A stretch of 64,000 bases of DNA from Eumeta japonica (Eukaryota; Arthropoda; Insecta; Lepidoptera; Psychidae), in the NCBI GenBank assembly GCA_005406025.1, contig BGZK01000004.1, positions 558,001-622,000 of the forward strand, in the 5' to 3' direction. Numbering within the stretch: position 1 is the first letter of the stretch; each line of letters begins with the position of its first letter. The notes under the pieces were generated by a model that saw only the letters and a list, made by a program, of their open reading frames with translations, had not been told where the DNA came from and did no database searches. Positions 33,350 through 47,200 of the stretch are shown here, in pieces. The position numbers and the translations under genes are program-made.

Positions 33350-35040
33350 TCGTCAATCGTTACGAAAAAAATGAGGATTTTTTCTCAAAGTTTACGCAAG
33401 CAAAGCCGCGTAATTAAGTTAGCAACTTTACTAATTGTAAACTACATGGTATTCTCATGTATAGACTCTCATCAGAATCCATTTAAAAGTTTTAAAGTGT
33501 GTGTAATAGTAACAAACATCCACCAATCTTCACAAACTATCGCATTTATAATATCAGCAGGATGAAATAAATAACCATAAGTTTTATATTCTTTGCTTTT
33601 TTTTCGTCATTTTGGTACGGAAGTATTTGAATGTCGACACGCGAGACGCGTGTTTGTCTATCATTTTAAAATTCAAACGACCGACTCAAGAAACACAATC
33701 CGTTAGCCTAAAACTGTTCTCACTCAACTGTCCCGAAGGGGGCGTAATGTTTTTACATACCATTTTTATATGTATCATCTATACCATCTGCAGCTTGGTT
33801 TTAACACTCATTACTCCCTGTTGGATGTGACTGTTTGCATTTTCCTGAAGATGTGCCTAGTTGGTATGAAACGTATGTAGAAATAACAATATCAGCCGAC
33901 AAGGTAAATAAACAATTAACATTTGGTTAGGTGTTCGATATCTGTCAATTCTCTTAGATCAATATTCAATTCTTTGGATACGGATTCGTAGTGGAAGACC
34001 AGATTGGAGTGTCAGAGGTGAGTTGCATGCTGCATGTCGCAGGCAAGCTCTAATTATGGATTTCCGCGAATTAACACCTCACACAATAAATTTTAATATA
34101 CTGTCTACCTAATACTGCTCTTATCTGCTACACATAGCTCGATTCTATAACATTATTTTATCATTAAAATATTCTAATAGAAAAAAAAATGTCTTAAAGA
34201 AGACGTTCTTAGGAACTGAATTTGCCGTTTGAGCAATTCATTTTTATTGTCTATGGATGTTTTATGCTAGAACCAGAATATATACAGAGGTCCTCTTGAG
34301 AAAAATTCTACCGTATTCCAAATATCTGTAGCATGTTCAGGTTCAAGATAGACCTGAAGTTTAAACTTACTTGCAATAAACCATATATTGCAGATAACTT
34401 TAAGACTCCTAACACCGAGTTTCGGGGAAAGCATTTCCAACGATATGTCGGCCATATTTTGATACAAAAATAACATCTTCGTAATCTGTTTCCAAAAAAC
34501 TCTAATAATTAGAGTAAATGTTAAATAGTAATGTTACATTTTTTTGGTTAACTTGAGATCCACACTCTTCCCAGAATTTTTACATTACTTAATAACGAAA
34601 AAAATTAAAAACATAATTTGCGACATATCCCCTGGTCACTTATCGTATTTAGGGTTATCTGTAGATACCTTTATATTGAAATAATCATACAATAATCCTA
34701 CATTGTCTTTATCATAATTATTATCAACGCTATTAATTTGTAGATTACATTTTCTTAAGTTGCTCTTAAATTAATTAATTTGCTTTACAAACTGCTTGTA
34801 TACCACCTTTACTTAAACAAGATTAGTGTTAAATTTTAAGTTTACAATACTGTTGCTGGAATATGAATTGTATATAAATAATTTTATACCATATTTCTAG
34901 GCTAAGCTTATTCTAAATTTATTTCTGTGACTGTCTAAAAACATGTCTCTTTCATATTTATCTTGGATTATGTTAGATCAATGCTTATTTTGTATTATAA
35001 TTCAGTTTATAATCATACTTGAGTCTTATACTGAAGTTTT
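33350..35040. other. AT-rich intergenic DNA with one dispersed-repeat tail
   Basis: At 34048-34092 the phrase ctaattatggatttccgcga and ttaacacctcacacaata matches tails at 8535-8575 and 55798-55835. Otherwise nothing was recognised. Confidence 0.5.
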
Positions 35041-35049
35041 AGTGTTGTA

Positions 35050-35215
35050 AATGGGCCTCGCGCTGCTAGAGACATACGATGCGTCCTGCTGAACCTTTAT
35101 GGCATCTGCACAAGGCACTGATGACTTCTCTGGAGTTGCGAGTGTCCATGGACGACGGTGACCACCTGCTTTTTCGTGGCTTGCATGCTCGTTTGCCCTT
35201 CGAGGGGCTTTAAAA
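35050..35215 (+). repeat. Non-LTR/SINE 3' tail remnant
   Basis: The order of ggcatctgcacaaggcac, tctggagttgcgagtgtcca, ggtgaccacctgc and tgctcgtttgcc is that of a common lepidopteran retroelement tail. A shorter relative with ctgctcgtttgcca occurs at 51290-51370. Confidence 0.6.
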
Positions 35216-35579
35216 AAACAGTAACTAGGATAAGATTATTGCAATATACGAAATATTGCGTTATGTGTAGGTCAAATCGCTTCTATTGCAGTGTTTCATA
35301 TTTGCAGGATCACAGTATATATAAAAGACGAACCCTCTGCAAACATACACTTAACATTAAATCTGTACATCATTTATTTTTTTAATTATAAGGTTTATTT
35401 TAGAACGATTATTCTACGGATCCTTAAGTTCCAGTTTGCCGGAGCACTGTCTCGAGGAACCCGAAATGAATTATGTGTCTGTAAATTAAACAACTTTCGA
35501 GTAAGTACAAATATATCAACTCGGGGAAAGACATAAACTAGATAAGCTACGTGATGAAATCAAAAAGTAAAAAGTTTTA

Positions 35580-35990
35580 CTAAACGTGACTTTAGGTGGC
35601 GCACTGCGACGACACGCGGCACGCGGCAGATTCAGGCGCTATCAAGGGTGAGGACCTCGAATGGAGTTCGATGTCACGGCGAAACCGGCTGACGGCACCC
35701 TGGGCGATGGTGAATCCGCCACACCGCCGAAGGTCTCGCGTGGCACAGACCGGCTCGGAGTGGGTCACGTCACAGAACAATACTATATTAACGTACAGGG
35801 CCACGGACTATCGCCCTACAGCTGAACAAGACGTAGCGGATCTTCGACAGCCTCCGCAATGATTGGTAATGGTCAGCCACTTGTGCTGTTTCCTCCAGTG
35901 CATTGCGGCGGATTTCTGACTGTGCGAACGGTCGATGACTGTTAGAGAGAGATTTTGCTGTTTACTCTGCCTTAGTAAGGCGGTAACCAG
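35580..35990 (+). repeat. GC-rich probable retroelement fragment
   Basis: A GC-rich 400-bp block with overlapping open frames on both strands (35596-35862 and 35592-35804). Phrases such as gagtgggtcacgtcacagaa and cgcaatgattggtaatggtc look repeat-derived. No protein family was recognised. Confidence 0.4.
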
Positions 35991-36289
35991 CCGGTCAAAA
36001 AGTTAAAATACCCCCGACGGCACCCAAATGTCTTTTATTACAAGATCGTTTTACATTTTATACGATTTAGTGTAGATGTTAGGAAAGCGTTTACAGGTAT
36101 CAGAGAAAGCTATCAGCAATAACGATTTCACAATTATTATTTTGCAGTTTTTTATATAATATCAAAACTGTCAGATTGTTCAAAAAAGGACTATTTATTT
36201 ATTAGTTGAAACCATATACGGACCAGATGTTAGAGCGCGGTGTGATTTCAAAGATTCGATTGAAATAGTTAAAGGTAGGTTGTCGTGGT

Positions 36290-36560
36290 TGGCCATTTGT
36301 AAAAGATAAATAAAAGTAGATTGTCGAAACAAATCTATAGAGTGAATATGTATCATGGAGGGTTGGAAGGCTCGACAATTAGATCGGTGACGTATTAAAA
36401 AACGGCAAAATTTTAAGCACTCGAAGCCGAGGAGCTTGGAATGAAACGGTCAATAGATATCGAAGATGTAACAGTGGTATGCAAATATCGCAGTATGTGG
36501 AGGTCCGATTCATCTTGCCAGCCGGTCGGCTTTGTCGTTGTGGACGATGCTGGGGAGAAC
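36290..36560 (+). mobile_element. RTE-clade non-LTR retrotransposon, 3' fragment
   Basis: The plus strand reads ESRLSKQ-like, then NMYHGGLEGS, and later ALEAEELGMKRSIDIEDV, a diverged version of the C-terminal segment of RTE reverse transcriptase (…RACMKRLMDVSEAREVCKDR). It is 5'-truncated and full of stops. Confidence 0.55.
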
Positions 36561-36687
36561 CATGTGGATTTTTCGAAACTGCGTTCTTTTTTTCCTAATA
36601 CCTAATAATAATATAAACTAAAATAAAAATTTTAAGGGAACGAAAATTTACCTCGATATGTTACTACGATGGCATTGGTCATTTTGG

Positions 36688-36758
36688 CCGATTAGACCGT
36701 CGGTTGTCTACTGTCTTGCCGTGAATTATCACAACAAGACAGTTATCTGTCTAATCGG
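36688..36758. repeat. Two-step imperfect inverted repeat
   Basis: CCGATTAGAC (36688-36697) pairs with GTCTAATCGG (36749-36758), and ACTGTCTTG (36710-36718) pairs with CAAGACAGT (36735-36743). The two steps are separated by unequal bulges of 12 and 5 bases. Confidence 0.85.
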
Positions 36759-37104
36759 TATTCAGCTGTCTGGTCATTAAGTAATTTTTTCACGGTAACA
36801 TACATTTTTTCATATAAGATATAATGATGCAAACATGTCCCTGTTGGTGACGTTAGCATGTAACCCGATCATTACGAAGATTAAATTTGAGGCTACATTA
36901 TAATATGAATTTTGCTAGAGTCCGAGTTCAGGTCGATGATAAGGTGTTTATTATATCTATTAACGATGGCCGACAGCCAGTTGAATGCATCGGTATGAAA
37001 GAGATCTTTGTGATTAATCCAATGCGATAAGTATAACAATACCATTGTTACGTTACGTTATGGTAAGTACATCAATAACATCATATATCGGTAAGAACTA
37101 GAAT

Positions 37105-37580
37105 TTTTTCCTTTAGCTCACTTCTGTTTCTCAGAAGGGTAGGCACGGACTACATGGTATGACTTTTGCATGTCTCTATGGCTCCGCTAAGATATATCAA
37201 TATTTTCATGCAAGCTCATCGATTTCGCATGCTTAAAATTCTTTTTTTTTAATATGCCACCCATTTGGTTTGCATAGGATTTTTTAGGGCGTCTCTTGCT
37301 GACCCTTCCATCACGTGCTTGTGTAAGGGAAGGGTTGGCAAATTTATTTTTTCAGTCTAGTTTCGTTCATCCACTCTATATGACAAAATTACATTAATAT
37401 ACACTTTTATACTCTAGTAATATCTCTACTGCATTCATTCTATTTTCATCTTACTTCTGCTATACCCAATTTTTACTAGCGGTACATAACCATAGGGATT
37501 ATTTACCCCGTTACGGGTAGTCAAATGTGATTGCCGTGAAACGCTTTCACTGTTCATTATAGCGAGCAAGGCCCCATTCA
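37105..37580 (-). mobile_element. RTE-clade non-LTR retrotransposon, 3' fragment
   Basis: Same order of words as 44395-44885: cagaagggtaggca, tttgcatgtctct, caagctcatcg, tgcttaaaatt and aatatgccacc. On the minus strand these are the codons for the end of the RTE ORF, just before its stop. Decayed. Confidence 0.75.
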
Positions 37581-38149
37581 CTTTTTTTTCCGCATCTACT
37601 CTCCTTTCAATTTTCTATCCTGTTTATGACTATTTGTAAACAGACTACCCAAGTAGAATCTATATTATAATACATACAGCAGAAAATGTATTAAACGGAT
37701 ACCTGTGTTATCTGCTTTAATACACGTAACCGAAAAGCATTATCTGAACGAGTCCACTTTGATGTTTCTTCGATAATCCTCCGTCGACGTTTAATCGTCA
37801 ATTAAGACGTGACGTTTGGCGATAACGATCACGATGATTGGTCATACATTGACTTCACGGTAATTAGGTAAATACGTCTGATTGATCATCGAGAACGCAC
37901 CGATAACTGTGACGTGCGCTTCCTGCGGACGCGACCGCGTTCAAGTTTCTCTCCGTCTGTGTAATAAATGCGAAAATCGTGTATTTTTTTCTTCTGTGTA
38001 ATCGTTTTCTTTGTGCAAATGCTTCTTGTGTAATCTTATTTGAAGATTAGTGACTATGAGCGGCTCCGCCTCTTTATATATATTATGTATAACATTAATA
38101 GATATTGGTGATAACTTTTCGCTATCACTTTAACGTTCGTTTTAAAAAG

Positions 38150-39062
38150 GACTGTCCATTAAAAAATAAAACAACTGACTCGAACGAGTGAAAATCAGTT
38201 CATGAGCAGTGATCAATTGTTTTGGAAAGTGTTCATAATTTGGAGGTTCAATCGATTAACGTTTCATTATTTAAATTAAGTTAAAAATAAATTCTTTAAC
38301 ATTATATAATTGTAGTCATACTGAAAATACTAATTCCAAAATGGAATTTTAGAGAGTAAAATAGAAATAACACAAAAATCCTACCACTGGCTGGATAATA
38401 TTAAAAAAAAAATAAATGAGATTTTTTTTGATTTAAAAAATGATTTGTGGTTTTCGGAATGGTCGTTATTGAAATTGAGTGTTTCTGTGTCCCATAGTGA
38501 ATTGGAAATCCTTCAGCATTTTTCTTCCGATAGATCAAAATTACATGTTTTGTTTTTTGTGGACTTTTTTTAATTGAGGTACCTCTTTATTAAAAGAAAT
38601 CTTATTTCTTTACCGTATTATTATGTATTAATATTTTTATTATAACATTTTAGCATTTGCATATGTCACGAATTATGTATAGAGGCGGTCAGACCATTTT
38701 CTGTCTATCTTTATAAAAGTGAAATTGCGTTGCATAGCCGGGGGGTAAATTTCAGAAATTTCATTAGTGATAACGACGAATAGAGGGGGTTTTAATAAAT
38801 AAAACTAAGGACGGCGAGCTTTCTCTTATAGAGTTTAATTTAATTTTAATTTCTCAAATTTTATTCCAAAAAATTCTAGGCGGTACTTTTTATTTCATAA
38901 CACACGCAGCATTAAGATTTAAATTCATTAAAGCCCTTTAATAGAGAGCCGGATAACTAATTAATTTTAGTTCCAATTTTCACATTTATAAAAATCGTGA
39001 GTGACGCTTGAATATTATCAGATACGACCAAAATTTAATCACCATTTTAGAAGTTGACTACA
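38150..39062. other. AT-rich intergenic DNA, nothing recognised
   Basis: No gene, array or element end seen. The segment just upstream (37780-37990) is richer in GC and CG dinucleotides and contains gataa/ttatc words, but there is no firm call. Confidence 0.4.
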
Positions 39063-39478
39063 TAAGGGTGGCTTCAGACACGTTCGCTCCATTGTAACCG
39101 GCCAGGGCGATCGACACGACGCGCGATCGGTGAGTGTATGGTAACCAGCAAGTGGACATCTAGAGGCTGTTTCTATTTTTAATGTCAACATCGTTTAAAA
39201 AATTTCAGGAGAAATTCCTTCGGAATTCGCCGACAGATCGATCGAAGCCTCAAATCGATTTGCAATAAATTCTATAATCTATGCGACAATAGTTCTTGTC
39301 GCTTACACAGTTCTATTAACTTCCCGCTAAGACAATTGAAAATTTTCTAAAATTTTCGGGAAGTTATTGGTTTCACCCCATTTTGCAAAAATCGAGTTCT
39401 CATCAGATCTCGACATTCTGAGGGTCTAGAAAGCTTGCCTGATCATCCCTGAGATGATGTCCGTATGTCTGTGTGGAC

Positions 39479-39484
39479 GTGTGT

Positions 39485-39520
<36 letters not shown>
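39479..39520. repeat. (GT)n microsatellite
   Basis: About 20 GT units with minor interruptions, inside the 39063-40120 TIR element. It creates a His-Thr repeat frame on the minus strand that is not a gene. Confidence 0.95.
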
Positions 39521-39523
<3 letters not shown>

Positions 39524-39939
39524 GATGTATGTAAACCACTTATAACTTTTAAACTGCTTGACTGAATCGAGCTCACTAAACGGTGTTCCAAAGAGTTTCA
39601 CCAAACTTAGATTTTCTGAAAGTTTGGGTTGATTTGAACTCGTAGATTTTGAGAAATTTTCAAAGAACTAAGAAAAAAAAATTTTTAAAGTGGTTTTTTC
39701 AAAATAACTTTAAAATAGCTTAACCGATAAATTCCAAAATCTAATCAGCTCTTAACCTATTAAAAACACGTCGATTGCCGTGAACTGGGTCAAAATCGGT
39801 TGATTCGTTTGTGAGAAATCCTTGTCGAAAGAAATCGAAACAAACCGTTTTTTTTTGAAATAACTACGAAACGGATAAAATTAGTGGGAAGTTGCAGAGT
39901 TGGCCTTTAGGGTCAATTTTTTTTATGATTCACATTATT

Positions 39940-39945
39940 TTTAAT
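39940..39945 (-). terminator. ATTAAA, candidate polyadenylation signal of the serine protease homolog
   Basis: On the minus strand this variant hexamer lies about 185 nt after the stop codon, inside the inserted TIR element. No AATAAA was seen closer to the stop on that strand, so the transposon may supply the signal. Confidence 0.3.
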
Positions 39946-40128
39946 TGTTTTCTGAAGTTCATAATATTAAACGACATACTTATTTTACGATTAAACTCGA
40001 AATTTTGACCGTGTATTGGTTCATTCATGGTCACGGATCACCGTGAGACGTTTCAAAAATGATGTTAAATCGAGGAGCTCGATCAGTCAGACTGAGCGAT
40101 CGTGTCGGAAGCCGCCCTTAATCCCGGA

Positions 40129-40437
40129 TTATCCTTCAGGGACACCGCTAGCGTTCTTCTGTATCCATTTTAAATATCTAGCGACGTGGGTGTAGACGCT
40201 GGGCAGCTCGAGCTCGCCGCAATTGGGGAAGTAACTCGCCACGCCCACCAACAACCCGGCCGAGTACAGCGGGCTGCCGGCGTCGCCGCTGCACAGGTCG
40301 GCGGCGCCCGAAGCGCATATATGGTTTTCGGTGACAATTTTGGAAGGTGCAGATGACGAGAAAGCTTCCGCGCATTGCGCCCTTCCCGTTATAGATAGAA
40401 GACCGAACTGCAGATGCTGCGATGGCTCTCCTGACGG
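40129..40437 (-). CDS. Serine protease homolog exon 4: mutated Ser-box and C-terminus
   Basis: Acceptor cgttacag; phase 0, ending TAA at 40131-40129. It encodes PSGEPSQHLQFGLLSITGRA, IVTENHICASGAADLCSGDA (Ala in place of the nucleophile Ser), VGVASYFPNCGE and VYTHVARYLKWIQKN. The C-terminal helix is complete. A longer open frame in another register overlaps this exon (40178-40495) but has no protease sequence. Confidence 0.94.
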   Translation of the reverse strand, partial: PSGEPSQHLQFGLLSITGRAQCAEAFSSSAPSKIVTENHICASGAADLCSGDAGSPLYSAGLLVGVASYFPNCGELELPSVYTHVARYLKWIQKNASGVPEG

Positions 40438-41207
40438 CTGTAACGAAGTAGCGATGGTTAGAAATGTACAAGAATGACCTTTCGGTATCCATCAAATGGG
40501 AAGACCTTGACGCAAAATCTGTCTCAAATTAGTAGTACGTTTTATTTTTCGCATTATGCATTCACAGTGACGTACTATATTCCATGAAAATAATTTATAA
40601 ATTCGAAAATATATTCGAATACTAGATGTTAAGATTCTTTGGATAGATGGTTTGAAATAATTGCTTTTTTAATTATGTCCTATATTAATAATTTGAATTA
40701 AGTGAAGTGCTTAATTCTATCGTTAATAAAACGTGAATAATGGAATAAAAAACTTCCTATTCTTCAAAAATTTTATTCAATAACTCCTCATGTTCAATAA
40801 TTATTTCATATCCATATAGAAGGTTTGGGAATGGAATGTCGTGCACATGAATAGTATTTTCTAAAAAAATATAATTAACCCCTACTTTCGAATTAATTTC
40901 GTATTACAAAGTAGATGACATAAGTTAATCGATAGTAATGTAACTGAATCATAGCCAAATAGAGGTGTTGGACATTGGAACATCTTGTATGGTCATCAGT
41001 TCGCAGCGACTCGCACGTATATTTCGCTAGGTCACCGTTACACTGGTTCCGTAGTGTTCGTCCTGTAGCAGTGTGTAGGGCATTAAAATATTATGCCTGT
41101 TTTTGACCATATATTGATATTTCGCATTGGAATAACTGAAATTGAAACTGTTTTTATCTTATCACTTTAATTGATATGTATATATATATATATATATGTA
41201 CATTCAT

Positions 41208-41252
<45 letters not shown>

Positions 41253-44200
41253 AGATCAGGGGTTCTTCATAAAGCACAACACAATGTGATTCATCTAAAA
41301 CAGAGTTTTATTTATGAAATACAAATCAGTTTCACATGAAATATAACAATTGAAAAAGAAAAATAATAAAAAGGTGGTTACCTAAAACAGAGAATCGACA
41401 ATTAAATGTTCATGCCTTACTCATCTTATTACAAAACTTTACGTTTATTTTACTAATCATAATTCGGTCTTGTTTCTTTTCTCTTACAAACTCAAATTAG
41501 TGTCAATGTCAATGTCATTGTCATTGTCAACGTCATTATCAACATCACAAAGGTTTCATATATATATAAATATTTTTTTTAACGTTATTTTATAGTGCCA
41601 TTGCGTAATATTATGAGATAACCGATTAGTGCTAAACTATCCGATGTGGCGCTAAGGTACCAATAGGGTTAGCGTGATGTTCTCAACACGAGATAGCACT
41701 ACGCGAGTAGTCACGCAGTGCTTGTTGAGAGCGTGTGTAGTCATATGTTGCCATAAAGTGAAATATTTTTTCAATAACCTCAAGTTAGCCCTTGCGTGAT
41801 AAGTCATTCGCCAGGGCACGAAGATCGTCGGATCTCGTATGTTTACGACCGAAATGTTACACGATGAAGTCGTTTTAATTCGATTTAATTTTCATTTTCA
41901 TATGCGTTTGAATTGCGTTGCGTTATGAGCGATGTGATTTCTTTGTAAAATGTTGATCAAGTCGCAACACACGGTGCTAACTCCATAGGCTTGCTGAACT
42001 CTGCTTGACGTCTTTCGCTTTGCTTTCTTTACCAAACAAAGAGCCCTCTTCTAAGTCCGTATATTGTAAAGGGCAATAACGGAGCCCTATAGTGCACGTG
42101 GCGCGATGCGCATTAGGCCTTTTTTGAAATTTGACTCAATTCTTTTTTGTGGTAATTAAAACAACTGAAAAAGTAAGTTCGCACAATAGTAAGTAATTTG
42201 CCACGTTATTCTAAGGCCATATACTTCTAATGGGTGTTCCTGTATTTTATAAGTAAAGAACTACTTTCTGTAATCTTATTAATGCTTTAGTTTCAGGTCT
42301 TTTTAAGATGAGGGGAAAATGGTTAATTTTTCTCTACTTTCTTAAATAACAAAAACAATTTATTTGAAAATTACATAAAAAATACCCTTACAGACAAGTC
42401 CTATTACGTGATATCTCACACGGCACAGTGTGCGAAGCTTGTTTTATAATATTCTTATTTGCCCCTTAAAAGTTACTCCTACATTTAAGATTTATTTATG
42501 TTACCCGTTAGTGCTTGGATTACAAAATTTGTATGCATGCAAATTTTAGAATCAATCGATCTAGTAGATTCAGAGCAAATTGGCTGTGACAGACGATCAG
42601 ACAAACATGCCAGTGTTATACATATTTGGACGTAGGAAATCTTAAATAAAAATAGACGTACTCATTTATATTATTTTATCTAATAATAGATTTAAAAAAC
42701 CGATGAAATTATTTGTAAGGTTCAAAAGAACCATCAGTTTCATAATGAGAAAAACCTTTGAACCAGATCACAGACAAGGTTCTCATAAGGGACAAAGAGG
42801 GTTTTTCATTACAATAGGTGAACGTATATTTGATAAAAGACAATTTTCACGTACAAAAGATGTTTTACCGTTACCAAATAATGTATACTTGTTTTAACTT
42901 TCTTAATAACGCCGTATAATTATGTTTAACAATTACCGAGTATTTTATTTTAATTTAAATTTTGTTGCAAAGTTTTATCGAAATTATTTAAGCAAATTAA
43001 ACAAGCGAAATTGTTATATTCATAAAGGTTTGGTTTTTGGTTTGTTTAAATAGGTACTGTCAATGGGAAAAAAATATTTTAACAAAAAAAAATCTAAGCG
43101 TTGCTTTATAAAGCTATCACCATACATTATATTAACTACATAGATAAAATACATAGGTGAATTTTGCATTTGCTCATTGCTGCAAATGAACATATGTGAT
43201 TTTTCATGAGCAAATAATTTATATTCTTAGGGCAAATTCTAAAGAACTCTATTAATCTAGGTTGTCCGTTCAGGTACTAAGTTTTATTTGGACACTTCAA
43301 TACCAGTGAACCTAAGAAAAAAGTCTATAAGATATATACAAAAGGAAAGAGGTCGAATGGTGAAATACTCACTTCAGTAGCACCCCAGCCCACGACGAAA
43401 GCGGTCATTCCGACCATGGGCTCCATGTCCTGGAAGGGCATCGGCGCTTGGCCCACCGACGTGTCGTTGAAGAATATGGGCTGCGCCAACCCTAGGAGCG
43501 CCAAGTCTACACCCTCGTCCTCGAAGTCCGGGTGGATGGTCGTGGTGATGACGTCTATTAGACGTCCACCCTCTGACCAGGTCGCGGAACCGGTGCGTAC
43601 TTTCAGGTTATCTGTACTGTTGGGTATTGGAAAAAAAATGTTAACTACTGCTTGAGGTATAAAAAAATATACTGCGATTCGCAGTACTTGAGTCGAGCAT
43701 ATCTTTCCAGAACGACAGTGGCGCAGTGGTTAGGAGTATGGCCTTCTGACTAGAATCTACCTGGTAAGATCCTATTTGGCTGTATTTCTATATACTTACA
43801 TTTTGAAAATAGCTACTCTCAAGTTTCTTGCATGTAATTCTTGTAAGGTAACTGCCTCACGAACGAATGGTAATTAAAAAAAAGGTGATAATTAAAAAAA
43901 CTGCAAATTTTTTAAATGTTATGACGTATTTCAAGTGTCATATCATGACCTACTAAATAAAGAATATTTCGACATTGAATTTGACGGGCGAAGTAATCAG
44001 TGAATTTTCAATTTAAGTCAAACTACAGCAGTTGCTGCGTGCCTTGAAGGGCACATTAAGCCGTCAGTCCCGTTGTGATCGCGCCGTGACGGTGGTTGTC
44101 GCGTGGAAATCCGATTGTGGGGGTAGATAAATCTACTGCAACGACAACAACAATACCTCTCTATAACGCACAGTATACCTTATATTGCTATTTGACTGCA

Positions 44201-47200
44201 CAGCTACTGTCGCTAGATTAAAGATAGGCCAGTAGTTAGCGGGCCTGCCTGCGAGGCAAGAGACACGATTTCCTAATTCTGCGAGTGCTTTTCTGATTCG
44301 TTCAATCGCTTTGTAATTTTCTTTAACGGCACGCGAAAATAATTAATTGAAAGCAGAATTTTCATCATGATAAATAATATGATAATATATAATCACACCC
44401 GTTTCCTAGAAGGGTAGGCAGATACTATAAATTTCGACATGGTACGATCTTTGCATATCTCTCTCGCCTCATTCACATCTGTCAACCTTTTTAAGCAAAC
44501 TCGTCGGTCTCGGGTGCTTAAAATTTGACTCTTTTATAATATACCATCAATATAGTTTGGTAATATGGTCAGTCAGGATTTTCTATGGCGACCCTTGCCG
44601 ACCTTAACATCACACACATTCGCTCTATAGTCGTTCTGTCAGACTACTTTCATTTATCCTTTCCAGATGACCAAACCACCTCATATCTCTCTCTGCTCTA
44701 GTTACTACTTTTTCGTTCAAACCACACCGCTCTGTGACATCACAACTCCTGCATCTACCTTTCTTCTTCTTTCTAGACAGTCCACACATACGCAGAGATC
44801 GCGTCTACACCGCCTTTATTCTATTTTCGTATTTCTTCCACCATACCCAACAGTCACTGCCATCCGTAAGTGTAGGTATTAGGACTCTTTTATGGATAAC
44901 CAAACGCGCTTGTTGTGAGGTACATCAAAAGTTAATCTTAAAAATGCCTACCCCTATTTGAAATGGGCGTGAGTTTACATTACTATCATATGTTGATGTG
45001 AGATTTTTGAGTGAAATATTTAAAGTATTCTAAAAATCGTGTATTCAAATATGCAAATTAATTCGTTTGATAAATTATAACGATTATTGTCATACAAATT
45101 ACTATGTATAGATTTAAAAAATCCAAAGACATTCGTGTTTGCTACCGGGTAGTTTAAAACACATTTCATTTTGATACTTGGAATAAACCTCTGCAAGTGG
45201 TTGCCTATTTATGTTGGTTTCCATTTAGATCACCTATAAATATACCCCAATCGCCACTCTGGGCAGGCGGATTGGCAGTGCCAGACCACTGGCGTTACAG
45301 TTATATAATGCTATTGAATATACCATAAACGCATAAACTTTATAGTACACCGTATATTTTATTATGCTTTCATTATCATAACATTGCACACCAGATAGAA
45401 TCAGACTTCTAACTCCTAGACTTTTAGAACACTCAGATTGGTTCTAGCAAAGAATTGCAAAAAATATGTGAGTGGTTTGGCTCTAAAGAATTGGAAAAGG
45501 GAATTCTAGAAGGAAAATACACCAAAAGCATTGATATTTGTAAACGGCCAAAGTAAAACAAATTGATTAATGAAGACTTCAAATCTGTTTGTTATCTTTT
45601 GTGTTATCAGCAAGTTCATATGAAAAGCGAGACTCATATATAAAAGAAATATGATGTTCGATCATATCACGACTTTTAAAAATGATGAAATTTTAACTAG
45701 TGAGTGATCAGTTCTGTGTGTCAGCTGATAATGATAATGGGAATACGTAAAAGTCCAAATTTATCCTTATTGGAATATTCACACAATTATGTAACATATA
45801 AGTACATATACAAATAAAATTTAGAAAATCCAAAAATGCACCCCTCATAACGCTCATTCAAAAAGAGACAAATTGTAAAAAAAAATAACCAATTTTTCGT
45901 TAATTTTAGATTTAAATTACGCAACATTTCCGATTTGGACGGGAGGAATATGACGCATGCGCAGTAGGGTATAATTATAAATTAGCTGACTAATAGTGTC
46001 TATCCGCGGCCTAAAGCTAAATTTTATTCATTTATAGATATAGAAATGCACTACCTCACACGATTGGCGTTTTGAGGCGTACAACATACAAAATACGAGT
46101 CAATTTTAGTTTTTTATTCATATAGTTAAACTATATTCAATTAAACAGCCATTTTAAATATGAAATCAGGAGAAGCAAGTCTAAAGCGAATAATAAGTAA
46201 ATGATATTGACATATTAAGTATTTTTAACGTTATCGCGACCACAAACGGATTCTATACGTGCAGACATACGGACGTTCATAGAATTTGTTTTCAATCAGT
46301 TTTTTTCGTTATATAATTCGCAGTAAATGTTAATTTGTTATTATAATTGTCTTAAAATAACATTTTTTTTTTACATATCAGAGTACTAGTATTAAAGTAT
46401 TATATAATTCTATAATAATAATAATATTAAAAATATATTATTATCATAAAATAATTTAAAAATACTTATCACAGTATATTCTGTAAATCTGTATAATGTC
46501 TTCAAATATGTTATGATTGATTAAAAAAAAGTTTGTTTAAGGTATGATTCACAATTTTGCAAGAACACAACGGGACGACTTATTTTCGATCAAAAATGAA
46601 GGGATTTAACACTTGCTTAAAAGAAAACATCTTTCTTCCTTTTTTTTTAATTTTTGGTTTCACGTAGACATATATCGCTTTGCGTTTTCAATTTCTATTC
46701 AAAAGGAAATTATTGGACACAATTTTTTTTTCTGTTTTGCACTTACGTTACGTTATTATTAAACGTACTATCGCCTCTTGTTACATCTTGCGCGAAAGCA
46801 AATAAGTGTACAAAAATTGGCCAAGAGCATGTCGGACTATGCTCATTATAGGGTTCCGAAGCTATTATTACAAAGAAATGTACTACTAATGAAAATATTA
46901 CGTTGTTACAGTTTTTCTGTTTCCCGCACAGAATGTTTATAAGCACTTTAATCGCCTATAACTAGAATAACAAGTAGGCATGTTGACTAGTACTATTGAA
47001 ATAGTGTAAATTAAAGTGCATCAGTAGAAGAGCGTATCTTCATGACGCATAAGTCCTTTTGTTGAGAAGCGCAGTTTTCGGCAATAACTCAAAAACAGTA
47101 TATCTGACCATGTTCAAAATAATTTACGTTGGAAATATGTATTAAGCATTATCCTCGTCATTTATTTCGTATTTTTTGGACAGATGGTTTAGAAAATAGA

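Larger units (their letters stand above)
39063..40120 (+). mobile_element. TIR element of about 1.06 kb abutting the protease-homolog stop codon
   Basis: The left end TAAGGGTGGCTTCAGACACG and the right end (minus strand) TAAGGGCGGCTTCCGACACG continue as TTCGCTC / ATCGCTC, giving about 26 bp of inverted repeat with three mismatches. The interior is non-coding: a (GT)n run at 39479-39517 and A/T-rich sequence with cttataacttttaaactgc. TA or TAA at each end is the likely target duplication. It is a non-autonomous (MITE-like) element. Its right end lies 8 bp beyond the stop codon of the gene on the minus strand. Confidence 0.82.
40438..43372. other. Protease-homolog intron 3
   Basis: 2.9 kb of AT-rich intron with the microsatellites at 41170-41252 and 41498-41545. 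The plus-strand open frame 42703-42897 has no recognisable domain. Confidence 0.6.

Noticed and set aside
39403..39591. Protein with a His-Thr repeat
   Set aside because: Translation of a GT microsatellite inside a TIR element.
40178..40495. 105-codon minus-strand frame over protease-homolog exon 4
   Set aside because: A different register from the protease frame; it crosses the splice acceptor and has no trypsin motifs.
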